This document shows, in pieces, positions 1-10,048 of a DNA stretch of 64,000 bases. Under the pieces are notes generated by a model, which saw only the letters and a program-made list of their open reading frames with translations, was not told the DNA's origin and made no database searches. Positions within the stretch are counted from its first letter, which is position 1, and every line of letters begins with the position of its first letter. Both the position numbers and the translations under genes were made by a program. The DNA comes from Hippopus hippopus. Its lineage: Eukaryota > Mollusca > Bivalvia > Cardiida > Cardiidae. The stretch spans positions 36,158,011 to 36,222,010 of the forward strand of contig OX328096.1 of the NCBI GenBank assembly GCA_946811185.2. The letters are read 5' to 3'.

Positions 1-360
1 TCAGGCTCCATGTTCTATGTAGACTCATTTTGATCTGCGTTACCTGTACAAGCACCTTTAATTCGTCCGAAGACAAAAAATTTCAGTTATGTATGAAGCT
101 GTGCTTTCTAAATGAAGCTAGCGACGAAACAATCATTTTATGTGTCCTGCGTGATTATGAGAAAACGGTTTGAACCAGGACTCAAATTTCGATATCTTCC
201 ATTATTCATGACCTGCTTGTTTTTCAATGCCAATAGGAATACTCTTCGGCAAACGAAACAACGTGTCATAATTCTAAAATATCGCTGCATTCTGAATCGG
301 GCTGCAAAGTATTCAAGCTACTCCAGATATATCCTAGTGTCAAAAAGTTGTAATCGACAA

Positions 361-556
361 CTGATTGATTGATTGATTGATTGATCAATCGATCAGTCGG
401 TCGGTCGGTCGGTCCTTCCATCCAGCCATCCATCTATCCATCCATCCATCTACCCGCCCCACCCATATATACACTCACTCACTCACTCACTCACTCACTC
501 ACTCACTCAATCACTCACTTTCTTATTCATTCATTCATTAATTCATTCATAGAAGC
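361..556. repeat. Cluster of tetranucleotide microsatellites
   Basis: Successive short arrays are visible: GATT repeats, then CGGT repeats, then CCAT/CATC repeats, then ACTC repeats and finally ATTC repeats. The motifs drift into one another, as in a slippage-prone tract. No coding potential is seen. Confidence 0.9.
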
Positions 557-597
557 CTAAGTGGTGGTTGAACCTTTCCAACTCGGAAAAAGAGGTG

Positions 598-738
598 CAA
601 AACAAAATGAATGAATGCATGAATGAATGAATGAAAGAATGAATGACTTTATTGACTTATACATCCTGTACATAGTTACAAGCAAAATAATTTTCAGTGT
701 CCCACGTGATACAACTCTCTCTCTCTCTCTCTCTCATT
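598..738 (-). repeat. Possible 3' end of a non-LTR retroposon with (TCAT)n tail
   Basis: Read on the minus strand, the segment runs through a CT-rich tract, then unique sequence, then AATAAAG followed by TCATTCATTC repeats. A polyadenylation-like hexamer followed by a simple-repeat tail is typical of RTE/L2-like LINE or SINE 3' ends. No reverse transcriptase frame lies upstream in the window, so it would be a 5'-truncated copy. A plain microsatellite is the alternative. Confidence 0.35.
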
Positions 739-828
739 TTCTGTCACCGATCTTTCGCTCTCAAAATTACAAAATGTATGTTCGATGTTGAATGAACGAA
801 GTTTTCATTTGACATTATAACACGTAAG

Positions 829-1030
829 TCAGCGCACATATCCAAGTATTCCGAGTATTTCTATTAACAGCACAACCTGCAAGATTCCTTCAGTAGACAT
901 TGGCTGCTTTCCCACTTGAACAAAAGTCGAAAACAACTGGCATGAGAGTGTTGTGACTCCCGCAGCAATGGCTTTCATTAAACTTAGTGCAGAATCTTCA
1001 CTGAGTTGGAACAAACTCGCAACCCATCGA
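829..1030 (-). CDS. Possible terminal or internal exon of an unidentified gene
   Basis: On the minus strand a good acceptor (a long pyrimidine-rich tract ending in CCTGTAG) is followed at 1030 by an open frame of about 66 codons ending in TGA at 829. The translation begins RWVASLFQLSEDS and continues with a balanced, amphipathic-looking composition (AIAAGVTTLSCQLF, GKQPMSTEGILQ) unlike the Lys/Phe/Ile/Tyr-rich noise of most frames here. A possible donor, CAG followed by GTTGTG, lies at 877/876. The exon could therefore be internal (877-1030, 154 nt) rather than terminal. I do not recognise the family. No partner exon was identified nearby. Confidence 0.3.
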
Positions 1031-1276
1031 CTACAGGAAAGAACAGAACAGAAGATATAAATTTCTACATAGGTATTATATACAACAACAGGAATAAACA
1101 CATACTAATTTCTTTGTAAGTATAATCAAAAAGAATTTTTAAGTCATTTACACGGGGATAAATTTACATTAGCAAGAAGCTCATGCTCGATACTGATGGA
1201 GCTTCTATACTATGGTTAAAAATAATGCGAAATTCTAACCGTGAGATCCTACTTGCGATGTCGCCCAATACTACCT

Positions 1277-1487
1277 TTAACCCTTATCCTGCGTAATAAA
1301 TGAAATGAAACTTTCAAGCCCATAGTAAAAACCTGAATAATGTTATTTCAATTTATTTTTTGGGAGGAAACATCACCTTATCGGATAGTGTAGATCCAAG
1401 ATCAGACTGCACATTTTGTGCAGTCTGATCTTGACCTACACTGTCCGCAATACGTCAGTGAGTTCCGCTTAGCAGCCTAAGGGTTAA
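1277..1487 (+). mobile_element. Family B TTAA MITE, full length
   Basis: This is a reference copy of family B. TTAA at both ends encloses CCCTTATCCTGC at the left and GCAGCCTAAGGG at the right, which are near-inverted. The centre is a roughly 66-nt hairpin whose inner arms are GATCAGACTGCAC and GTGCAGTCTGATC separated by 5 nt. It is flanked by CGGAYAGTGTAGATC and its complement. It has no ORF. TTAA target sites with CCCTT ends suggest mobilisation by a piggyBac-type transposase (Kolobok also uses TTAA). Confidence 0.85.
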
Positions 1488-1720
1488 TGGAGTTATCGTA
1501 GCATATTTTATCGATCCCCAATAATGTATTTTCGGCTGATAAAATCTCTGTTTTTCCCAGATGATGAAAGTAGAAAGACGTACATTTGAAATGTAAATGG
1601 CAAATGTTTCATTATTGATACAGCAGTTAACGAGTGTGAAGCTACACGAGACATTCCAAAGATTTTTCAGATGTATTTGCCCTCTGTGTGTTGATTTTCT
1701 TCCACAATTCATCTTTGATT

Positions 1721-1950
1721 TTACCCTTAATCAAACGAAAAATTTTAGACTGGTCCAACTTCAAAGTATTTGCAGACGAAATTTAAAATGTGTCTAAAAT
1801 GATAAAATGTGAGAAACAGAGAATAGAAAACGTTGTGGGGGAAAAGGGGAAGTGCTCGGTCACCAAAATTTTCCCCTTTTCCTACATTGTTTTCAACATG
1901 CTTCTTTCTCAGGGTCGTTAAAACTCGGGAACTTTTTGGTAAAAGGTTAA
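1721..1950 (+). mobile_element. Family A TTAA MITE
   Basis: The left half carries the family A landmarks ATTTTAGACTGGTCCAACTT and TTTGCAGACGA. The right half carries CAGGGTCGTTAAAACTCGGG and ends GGTAAAAGGTTAA. The central hairpin is degenerate. It shares its right-hand TTAA with the next copy. Confidence 0.75.
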
Positions 1951-2166
1951 CCCTTTACCATAAAACCCAAAGTTTTAACGATCCGGAACGAAAAAATCTT
2001 GATAACATTTTGGGCGAAGGAAAAATGCTAGTAACCAGCATTTTCTCCTTTTGCCATGTTGTTTTATATCCTTTCAAAAGCAAATTACATCATTTGAGAC
2101 ATATTCCCTTTGTCGTCTGCAAATACTTTGAATTACGACACGTCTACAATTCTATCTTACAGACTT
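1947..2166 (-). mobile_element. Family A TTAA MITE abutting the previous copy
   Basis: It starts TTAACCCTTTACC and contains the core AATGCTAGTAACCAGCATT and, in reverse orientation, TTGTCGTCTGCAAATACTTT. Its right end does not terminate normally but runs into the 140-bp tandem array. The array unit begins inside this element at about 2085. Confidence 0.8.
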
Positions 2167-3064
2167 AAAACTATTCTTGCAGCATTCAAGTTTTTTCACA
2201 GAATTCAATGCAACTATAAACATGTTACATCATTTGAGACATATTCCCTTTGTCGTCTGCAAATACTTTGAATTACGACACGTCTACAATTCTATCTTAC
2301 AGACTTAAAACTATTCTTGCAGCATTCAAGTTTTTTCACAGAATTCAATGCAACTATAAACATGTTACATCATTTGAGACATATTCCCTTTGTCGTCTGC
2401 AAATACTTTGAATTACGACACGTCTACTATTCTATCTTACAGACTTAAAACTATTCTTGCAGCATTCAAGTTTTTTTACAGAATTCAATGCAACTATAAA
2501 CATGTTACATCATTTGAGACATATTCCCTTTGTCGTCTGCAAATACTTTGAATTACGACACGTCTACAATTCTATCTTACAGACTTAAAACTATTCTTGC
2601 AGCATTCAAGTTTTTTCACAGAATTCAATGCAACTATAAACATGTTACATCATTTGAGACATATTCCCTTTGTCGTCTGCAAATACTTTGAATTACGACA
2701 CGTCTACAATTCTATCTTACAGACTTAAAACTATTCTTGCAGCATTCAAGTTTTTTCACAGAATTCAATGCAACTATAAACATGTTACATCATTTGAGAC
2801 ATATTCCCTTTGTCGTCTGCAAATACTTTGAATTACGACACGTCTACTATTCTATCTTACAGACTTAAAACTATTCTTGCAGCATTCAAGTTTTTTTACA
2901 GAATTCAATGCAACTATAAACATGTTACATCATTTGAGACATATTCCCTTTGTCGTCTGCAAATACTTTGAATTACGACACGTCTACAATTCGATCTTAC
3001 AGACTTAAAACTATTCTTGCAGCATTCAAGTTTTTTCACAGAATTCAATGCAACTATAAACATG
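2085..3064. repeat. Satellite: seven tandem 140-bp units
   Basis: The motif TTACATCATTTGAGACATAT recurs at 2085, 2225, 2365, 2505, 2645, 2785 and 2925, so the period is exactly 140 bp. Units differ at very few positions. Units 3 and 6 share CTACTATTCT and a longer T run, while the others have CTACAATTCT. This gives an AAB-AAB-A order, meaning a 420-bp higher-order unit. The first part of each unit is the right end of a family A MITE. Confidence 0.97.
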
Positions 3065-4802
3065 TTCATATGGGTTCTTAAACCCCTTATCAACCATTCC
3101 TGTGGGCAAACGACCTTAAGGGAAAAGGCCGTTGAAAATATTATGAGAAGAAGAGAAACTGCAGGTAACCAAAGGATAAATTTTCATGAATTTGCGTGGA
3201 TGCTCTATCATGGTGTGCTATCACACTTTTGTCAAGCTGATCCATAATATTTAGAATAATACACGCACACATTTTTATGAAATTAAGAAACTAGCTATTG
3301 GTCATTTTTCAGTTTGCTATCGTCGGCAATTACTCATCTTGATAATAAATACGGGTTGATTAAAATCTGAAGATTTGTTTTTATTTCGTGACCCTCCTGG
3401 TGATGTTGGGGTCAGTTTAACAATGGCCAAGTATTGTCCTGTGTCCAGCGATTAGCCCGAGGAAGTCTTGACCAATCCATACAATACAAAAGGACCACTC
3501 GTAACATGTAATTCTAGTCCTTTATATAATCCTTTTCTCCATTCAGAGTGGACAATAGACGCGAAATTCCACAAAGCTTGACCGTACTTAGAATAATACA
3601 AAACAACACATCCAGGATTTCCTCCTACATATCTAGGACTATTTTCATAGGAACCACCCAAACCGGCAAATAATGTTCACTTATTCAGCGTTTTATGACA
3701 CTTTCAAATAGTATTTAAATGTGTCTTGTTTTCAGTTCACATTGAACACTTCCTACTTGAATCACAGCTATATGTAGCTCTAACAGAGATTAACCCTCAG
3801 TGATGTTGCTCAAAAAGAACGTGTGACACTTTAAGAAAGGGTGTTGTTTCAGTCATTTCTTAGAACAAAAGTATCCTTGGTATGACTTGAAAGTTCTTGA
3901 ATCAAGGTGTATCAATGATCTCTTTGTATGTCCTCACCTTGTCTTCCGCTCAGCATACTAATTCAACACTACAGGGAGATTGCAAAAAAGTCTGAATCAA
4001 GATTTGATATCTACCATGTTCGCAAATTGTGGGACATTCTTCAAAAGCAAGCCTTGAACGAATTGTCCGGGTCTATCCTACCACCGTAAATGCACATTTC
4101 ATTCATCATCGGTCTAGGCAGGTCTAATACCACCTTTCGCCGACTCCCTCTGTCTTGCAGCAGACTAATTTTGAGGGCAATATGGTACAAGATACTACTT
4201 GTGTAATGCGAATTAAAACATTTTGCACGAATATTTCGAACTCGACTATTGAAATACCAAATAACTGAGATGAGCCTTTCCATTTAGGAAATCAAGCCCG
4301 ACTGACATCATTTGAGATGAGACAAACATCGCGGAGCCATAAATCTGAGGGTAACGATCACCTAGAAAACTCGCTATGATATATAACAGGTCTAATTTGA
4401 GGGCATCTTAGATCGGGCAGCAAAATAAGATGGCCCTTGGGGGCCTATTTCATTACGTTTTTAATACCATTCTTTACAAAGCCCCTCTCCAATTATCGAA
4501 ACCATCTAACACGTATTTGCCTGTGGTGCAAATTTGTCCGATGACAGCAGAAGTGTATTAAGTCCAGGGTATGCATAGATTCAGATAGGTGCGTTTATTA
4601 GAACACAGGTAACTTGAAGAAACTTTCTGGTCTGTCATTTTCAGCTATTTCCAATTTTAAATGCTGTATCTGCTTTCAAAGAAGTTTAGTTGCCCAGATG
4701 GGAACAGAAACGGCGTTTGAAAAACATGTTCAAACCTTCAGTTCGCTTTAATAATGCAATGAGCATTTTACGCCAGTATAGTGTTAGACGAATCGTTAGA
4801 GA
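3065..4802. other. No gene recognised
   Basis: A short family A fragment (AGGGAAAAGGCCGTTGAAAA) follows the satellite at about 3120. The rest is AT-rich sequence with only short uninformative frames. Confidence 0.6.
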
Positions 4803-5016
4803 TTTACCCATATCCTACTGAATAAGTGAAATGAAATTTTTAAGACCATAGTAAAAACCCAAATTTCGCTATTTCAAAGGTATGGAGGGAGGGGGGGAAT
4901 ATGCCCTTATCGGACAGTGTAGATCAAAGATCAGACTGCACGTTTTGTGCAGTCTGATCTTGATCTACATTGTCCGCAAGAGGTCAATGAGTCGCACTTA
5001 GCAGCCTAGGGGTTAA
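4803..5016 (+). mobile_element. Family B TTAA MITE
   Basis: It begins TTACCCATATCCTACTGAAT and ends GCAGCCTAGGGGTTAA. The hairpin with inner arms GATCAGACTGCAC and GTGCAGTCTGATC is intact. Confidence 0.8.
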
Positions 5017-5345
5017 ATAGAATGTATGACAAAAAACCCAGCCCGTGGTCCAAGATCAAACTGAAGCGTGGACGTCGTTGGAGACAATCCCGTTATTACA
5101 AGCTTTTTACTGTAAGCTTTTAACGGTTTTAAGGAACCAACGTTGTTAAGAGAATTTTGCTGTCTTGTCGAGAAATAAATGACCGCATACAGACTGTCTT
5201 AGCCAATCGGTCGACAAGTCTTTGACTCTAGACTTAAAAAAGTAATTAGATCTATTGATGAACATGAACTGAGGTTTCGGTTTTGGCCAGCGACTATGTA
5301 CATGTACGTGGTGTCATATCTATCATACTATTGTCTTTATCATTA

Positions 5346-5582
5346 TATTATCCCTTTACCACACAATCCCGAATTTTTACGACCATGAGGGAAAAGGCAT
5401 TTGAAAACAATATGGGAAAAGGAGAAAATGCTGGTAACCGGCATTTTCTCCTTTTCCCACATTGTTTTCTTCCCTTTCAAATACACATCACGCAATTTGA
5501 GCAATAAATGTATTTGATTTGTAGTCTGCAAATACTTTGAGATTGAACAAGTCTAAAATTTTGTCCTTTGGTATAGGGTTAC
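5346..5582 (-). mobile_element. Family A MITE
   Basis: CCCTTTACCACACAATCCCG lies at the left and the reversed landmark AAGTCTAAAATTTTGTC at the right. The central hairpin around GCTGGTAACCGGC has one mismatch. Confidence 0.8.
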
Positions 5583-5999
5583 TGCGCCATTAAATTTTGA
5601 CATGGCAGAGAATGTTCCGGGGGGATTTTTTTACTGCATATAAAGTAAAAATGCAAATGACACGAAGAGAAGATGTTGACGAAGTGAAACTGTACATCTG
5701 ACATGACATAATGTGATCCCGTCATTTTACAACCATCTAACAATAAAAATTTCGACGACTTTTTAAATGCTGCTTAAACCGGCCCAGCTGTTTTTTGCTA
5801 CTTCTTCGTAATTTTATGCATGTAGCAATTTTCTTTCCTTACTCTGTAAGCGATATATTTTTCTCATTTATTATGTGTGGTTTTTTTTTTTTTTTTTTCT
5901 TCTTTCTATCCAGTAGGCAAGTATATGTTTAGAAATGTCAAGTAAAAACAGATTATTGCAGACATGATTCATAATTTTGCTAAAAGAACTCCACAAATG

Positions 6000-6056
6000 T
6001 CAAACCATTGTAACCTTGTCTTGAAATAAACGGCTGTTCTGTTCTGTTCTGATAAA
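6000..6056 (+). repeat. Possible LINE/SINE 3' tail with TTCTG repeats
   Basis: GAAATAAACGGC followed by CTGTTCTGTTCTGTTCTG resembles the short terminal repeats at the 3' ends of CR1/L2-like elements. No coding part is visible upstream. Confidence 0.25.
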
Positions 6057-6070
6057 CAAAGGATATGGAT

Positions 6071-6310
6071 ATGAGCGGCGCTCTGGGAAAAAGGAGGTTT
6101 AACACATCTTCGTAATGCATTGTACCAAGCAAGTCATCAATTAATTACGGATCCATAAAACCCATCTTGTCTGAAAAGCGGCTGCATGGTGAGTTAGAAC
6201 GTTCTTTGACTTGCTGAAAATTTGCAAATCGCTAAAAGTATCTAACCAAGTCAGCCTGCGCAGTCCGCACAGGCTGACCTGTGTCGATACTTTTTGCAGA
6301 TGCATTATTT
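6071..6310 (+). mobile_element. Family C MITE, right end degraded
   Basis: It starts TGAGCGGCGCTCTGGG, contains ACGGATCCATAAAACCCATC and the core CAGCCTGCGCAGTCCGCAC, and reaches TACTTTTTGCAGATGCATTA. The expected CAGAGCACGGCTCA end is lost. Confidence 0.75.
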
Positions 6311-6769
6311 ATGCAGTACAGCATATTGCGTCTGTAAAGACAGAGGGTTGGCACTGTAAGTTCTGTATTGGCCAGACTGTCTCACAATAACTCGGACATA
6401 GTAGAATCTGAATCAAACTGAAAGTTCTTCACAGTCTGATCTCTATCTACAATGCCCCACATCAAACCATTATCATTCGCCCGGTATATTACTTGCTTGC
6501 AAGCATGTAGCAAGGATTTCACACTAAATGTCGTTTTGAAGCCAAATAGCTTAACCTTCTTCATAGCTGACACTTAACAATTCCACGATGTTTGTACAAC
6601 TATACAGACTGACATGACAGTAAAATCTAGAAAATTCGAAAATAAGACGGGTAATAAATCGTTCGAAGTATCAGAGTGCTCGGATTATCGGAAAGTCTTT
6701 TGAAGTACAAAAAGATATGTCAAAAAGTGATGTTGATCTACGATTGTGTTCAATGATGATTCTAAATTG

Positions 6770-6900
6770 CATATTAAATTTCCAGAGTTTTCTAATTTTC
6801 GAAGGTCCGCTATTTCTGATTGGCCAAACTAGATGGTTTAGCCAATCAAAAATTGTGTTACTTGCTGCAATAAGTATGTAGTATGGAGTGATTGGTGAAA
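6770..6900. repeat. Relic related to family E palindrome
   Basis: CTGATTGGCCAAACTAGATGG followed by TTTAGCCAATCAAAAATTG matches the centre of the intact palindrome at 39772-39951. The outer arms are weakly preserved. Confidence 0.5.
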
Positions 6901-7239
6901 TCAGACCATTAGCTTATTTCGGCCGAAAATTCTAGGAAAATTCTAACTTAAGCGTTCGGCGGATTAAACGTTAAAATAAACTCGCGAAAAATTACTATTC
7001 TCGATAGACATTATATAGAAACATTATGATAATGTGAACATCTATATCATAATTCTCAAAAGATAAAGCAAATATTTAAAAATGCAATGGTCCGCGTCGG
7101 TGAATTTTGCATGGTTGGGTGAAAAATGTAATAACCAATTATATTAAAATTACCGTCGTCTTCATAAAGTTTTTTGCTCTCTTGATTGTTATCAGTTTCA
7201 AAAAATATTTTATATGGTTTCAACGTGTTTTTTTTAGCC

Positions 7240-7570
7240 TATTTGCACAAAAGAGAAGTAGAAGCGGTATGGTAGATGGTATATATCTAGATCAGACTGC
7301 AAAGAACTCCCAGTTTGATCATGGATCTGTAATGTCTGCTCATTCAGTCAAGTCTGTAAGATAAAAATAGTTTTCAGTTTCCGTGAAATGTGTTTTCAAA
7401 AAGTCGCCGAGTTTTTATACAGCCAAGACAAAAACAGAGGCTTTTGTGGGCCGTACAGATTAAGATCAGACTCCGAAAAACGTGAAGTTTGATCTTGGAT
7501 CTATACCGTCTGCTTGTTTAACGAAACCTGTAAGATAATCTTTCTACGTTTCAGTGGAACATTTTATAAA
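7240..7570 (+). repeat. Two degraded family B2 copies
   Basis: Decayed hairpins occur at about 7285-7335 (GATCAGACTGCA ... TTTGATCATGGATC) and 7465-7515 (GATCAGACTCCG ... GTTTGATCTTGGATC). Both are followed by GTAAGATA- and CAGTGGA/CCGTGAAA-type sequence, as in the better B2 copy at 9139. Confidence 0.55.
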
Positions 7571-8027
7571 CAAATAGCTTGAATAGTGATAATTTTGGGT
7601 AATGACAAATCTTCACCTACTAGTAAATAACTCAGCTGAGGATAGAACATTTTGTTGCAAAAGTGGCAGATAAGTGGAACCAGCAGAAAGTCGAAATCTT
7701 TTCGTTAACGATTCAGAGTTTTAATGGTTGTTTCTACATGCCAAAAATATCAAAGCAAAGCCTATCATTTGATTTTCGAGTCAATTGTCATAACCCAGCT
7801 TTCATGCATATGTTAACTTAACTACATATATAAACATGTATGTATATTTAATGTATCTGATTTGACATGCTAATGTCGACAGATTTTTTAACGAGTTTCT
7901 ATAACATTAACCATGGGTATTTTGAAAACATCATTAACTTCAACTCAGCTGTGAATTATCAGCAACTGCCATTTTACCCTACTTAATCTATTCAAAAAGT
8001 TTTCTCTCTCCCCCACCTACACATACT

Positions 8028-8270
8028 TGAGCCATGCTCTGATTTTAATGCATTTCCGTGATCCTTTATACCAGGTAAGTCATCACATAATTACGTATTA
8101 ATAAAATCCAGTTTGCCTAACAACCGACTGAATCATACAAGAGGTACAAAGAGCCTGCGACATGCAGATACCCATTGCAAAAAGTTTTGACCCGTGTCAG
8201 CCTGCCACTGACGTGAGTCGATACTTATTGCAGGTGCATTTAACACCCTTTTCAGAGAGCATGGCTCACT
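8028..8270 (+). mobile_element. Family C MITE
   Basis: Ends are TTGAGCCATGCTCTG and GAGAGCATGGCTCA. The interior has ACAACCGACTGAATCAT. The GC-rich core is shortened, with only GTCAGCCTGCCACTGACGTG remaining. Confidence 0.75.
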
Positions 8271-9138
8271 TGATTTGTTATAAGAAAATTCTGGTACGAT
8301 GCCCAACGGTTTCGGGGACAATGTGCTGATTGTCCATGATCATTTTAAATCATTCGTAGACGACAAATAAACCGTGCCTTATTTGATAGGATTTGTTTTT
8401 GACGGGACAGAAATCTCTGTGATTACCATCATTTTATTTATTTCCCACACAGTTTTCTACACTATGGAAAACAAATCCTATCATTTATGCCACATTTAAT
8501 TTGTCGTCTGCAAATGTTTTCATTTTAGGCAGTCAGAAATTCTGATATTCGGTAAAGAGTGAAAGCAATGTGGTGTGACAGTATGCACAGGTTTGACTTA
8601 AGTTAGGTAAGCAGTCTGATATTCTCAAAATCATCATGTCTAACACTATTTCGTATGGTCAAGGGTTTATTAAATTTGATCGGCTTTTCATTTCTTGCTC
8701 AGTAACTTGTGTGCGGACCTTTGTATTGCTTCACAAACTGTGGTCGTTTTTTTTTTTAAGTTTCTTGGAGTTATTCTAATAACCCTGAATCCTGGACTTG
8801 AAATAGACCTATTTAGATTTTTGCACAGTAAATCAACATTTCTTGTAAAACATCCATAAATACAAGTAGATCTAGATAGACTTCTCTTGTAATCGTGCAG
8901 AAACTGTAATGTTACAACCAGTATAGAAAGATGCAGTTTTTGGCGCTGGAAAAAAGGGATGGTAGTTTTGCAGCAAGTAACTCCGTCTATTTTTATCATA
9001 TCAGATATGACGTCATCGTACTGATTTGAATTCGAACCCTCGTTATTGACATATGCTGTTGATAAAGTGACAATCCAGAAAACTTCGCGAAAATCTGGCG
9101 CGAAATCTATTATGTACCTTGAGAGGTTACACAGTCTA

Positions 9139-9351
9139 TTTACCCTTTCGGCGCCATAGGCGAAAACAGGAACTTTTGCGAACAGCATAGATCAAGATCA
9201 GACTGCACAGAACGTGCAGTCTGATCTTGGATCTATTCCGTCCGCTTATCTAGTCAAGCATATAAGACAGAGATCCATCTGGGTCTCAGTGGATTCTATT
9301 TACAGGCATCGAAAAGGATCGAGTTTATATATTTGGGGCTGAAAGAGTTAA
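9139..9351 (+). mobile_element. Family B2 MITE (sister of B)
   Basis: It runs from TTACCCTTTCGGCGCCATAG to GGGGCTGAAAGAGTTAA. The centre is a perfect hairpin, GATCAGACTGCAC plus 5 nt plus GTGCAGTCTGATC, extended by ATAGATCAA and TTGGATCTAT. The terminal regions differ from family B while the hairpin is the same. TTAA-type ends are partly preserved on the left. Confidence 0.75.
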
Positions 9352-9484
9352 GGAAATGCCATTGGGGAAAAAATTACGTTCTGATTTTCGTCTTTACTGA
9401 TGGTTTGCCAGCTATCACCTGACTGAATCCAGTAAAAAATCATTTTTGAAGTTTGGTAAGACTGTCAAAATCTGACCAGCTCCC

Positions 9485-9694
9485 TTAACCTTTATCCTGC
9501 TAAATAAATAAAATGAAATTTTCAATTCGATCGTAAAAACCCAAATAATGCTATTTCAAAGTTATATTGTAGGGAATAATATCTCCTTATCGGACAGTGT
9601 AGATCCAAGATCAGACTGCACTTCTGTGCAGTCTGATCTTGATCTACACTGTCCGCAAATGGTCAGTGATTCACGCTAGCAGCCTAAGGGTTAA
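9485..9694 (+). mobile_element. Family B TTAA MITE, full length
   Basis: TTAACCTTTATCCTGCTAAA lies at the left and CTAGCAGCCTAAGGGTTAA at the right. The hairpin loop is shortened by two bases. Confidence 0.85.
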
Positions 9695-9858
9695 ATAAAG
9701 TTTCAATAAATTTGAATATCGGCATTTATTTTTTTTTTCCTGATCAACATAAATTTAGGTGTTTGTATTTTCTCTTTAATTAATTTTGGCCCATGACGTC
9801 CTAGTCCAACTTGAATGTACAACATGACAGGCCTCGTAGATAAAATTATTTTGATCTA

Positions 9859-9887
9859 CGTGGGGTGATCAGAAAGAACGCGAACCA
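9859..9887 (+). repeat. Left terminal inverted repeat of mariner
   Basis: The 29 nt match the right end with about four mismatches. The run GGGGTGATCAGAAAGAAC is identical in both ends. This is the expected transposase binding site. Confidence 0.93.
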
Positions 9888-10048
9888 CCCGATTATTTCA
9901 AAAACTACTTTACTTAAGATAACAAAAATTTGCACAGATGAACATTAATTACCTGGTTACTTACTCAAGCGTTTAAATGACGTCATAGGCAAATAAGAAA
10001 AGAGTGACGTCATTTCAATGACATCACATACTGCGTTAGCGGTTCACA

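Noticed and set aside
2085..3064. CRISPR-like repeat array
   Set aside because: Units are 140 bp and identical throughout, with no variable spacers, and the setting is eukaryotic. It is a satellite.
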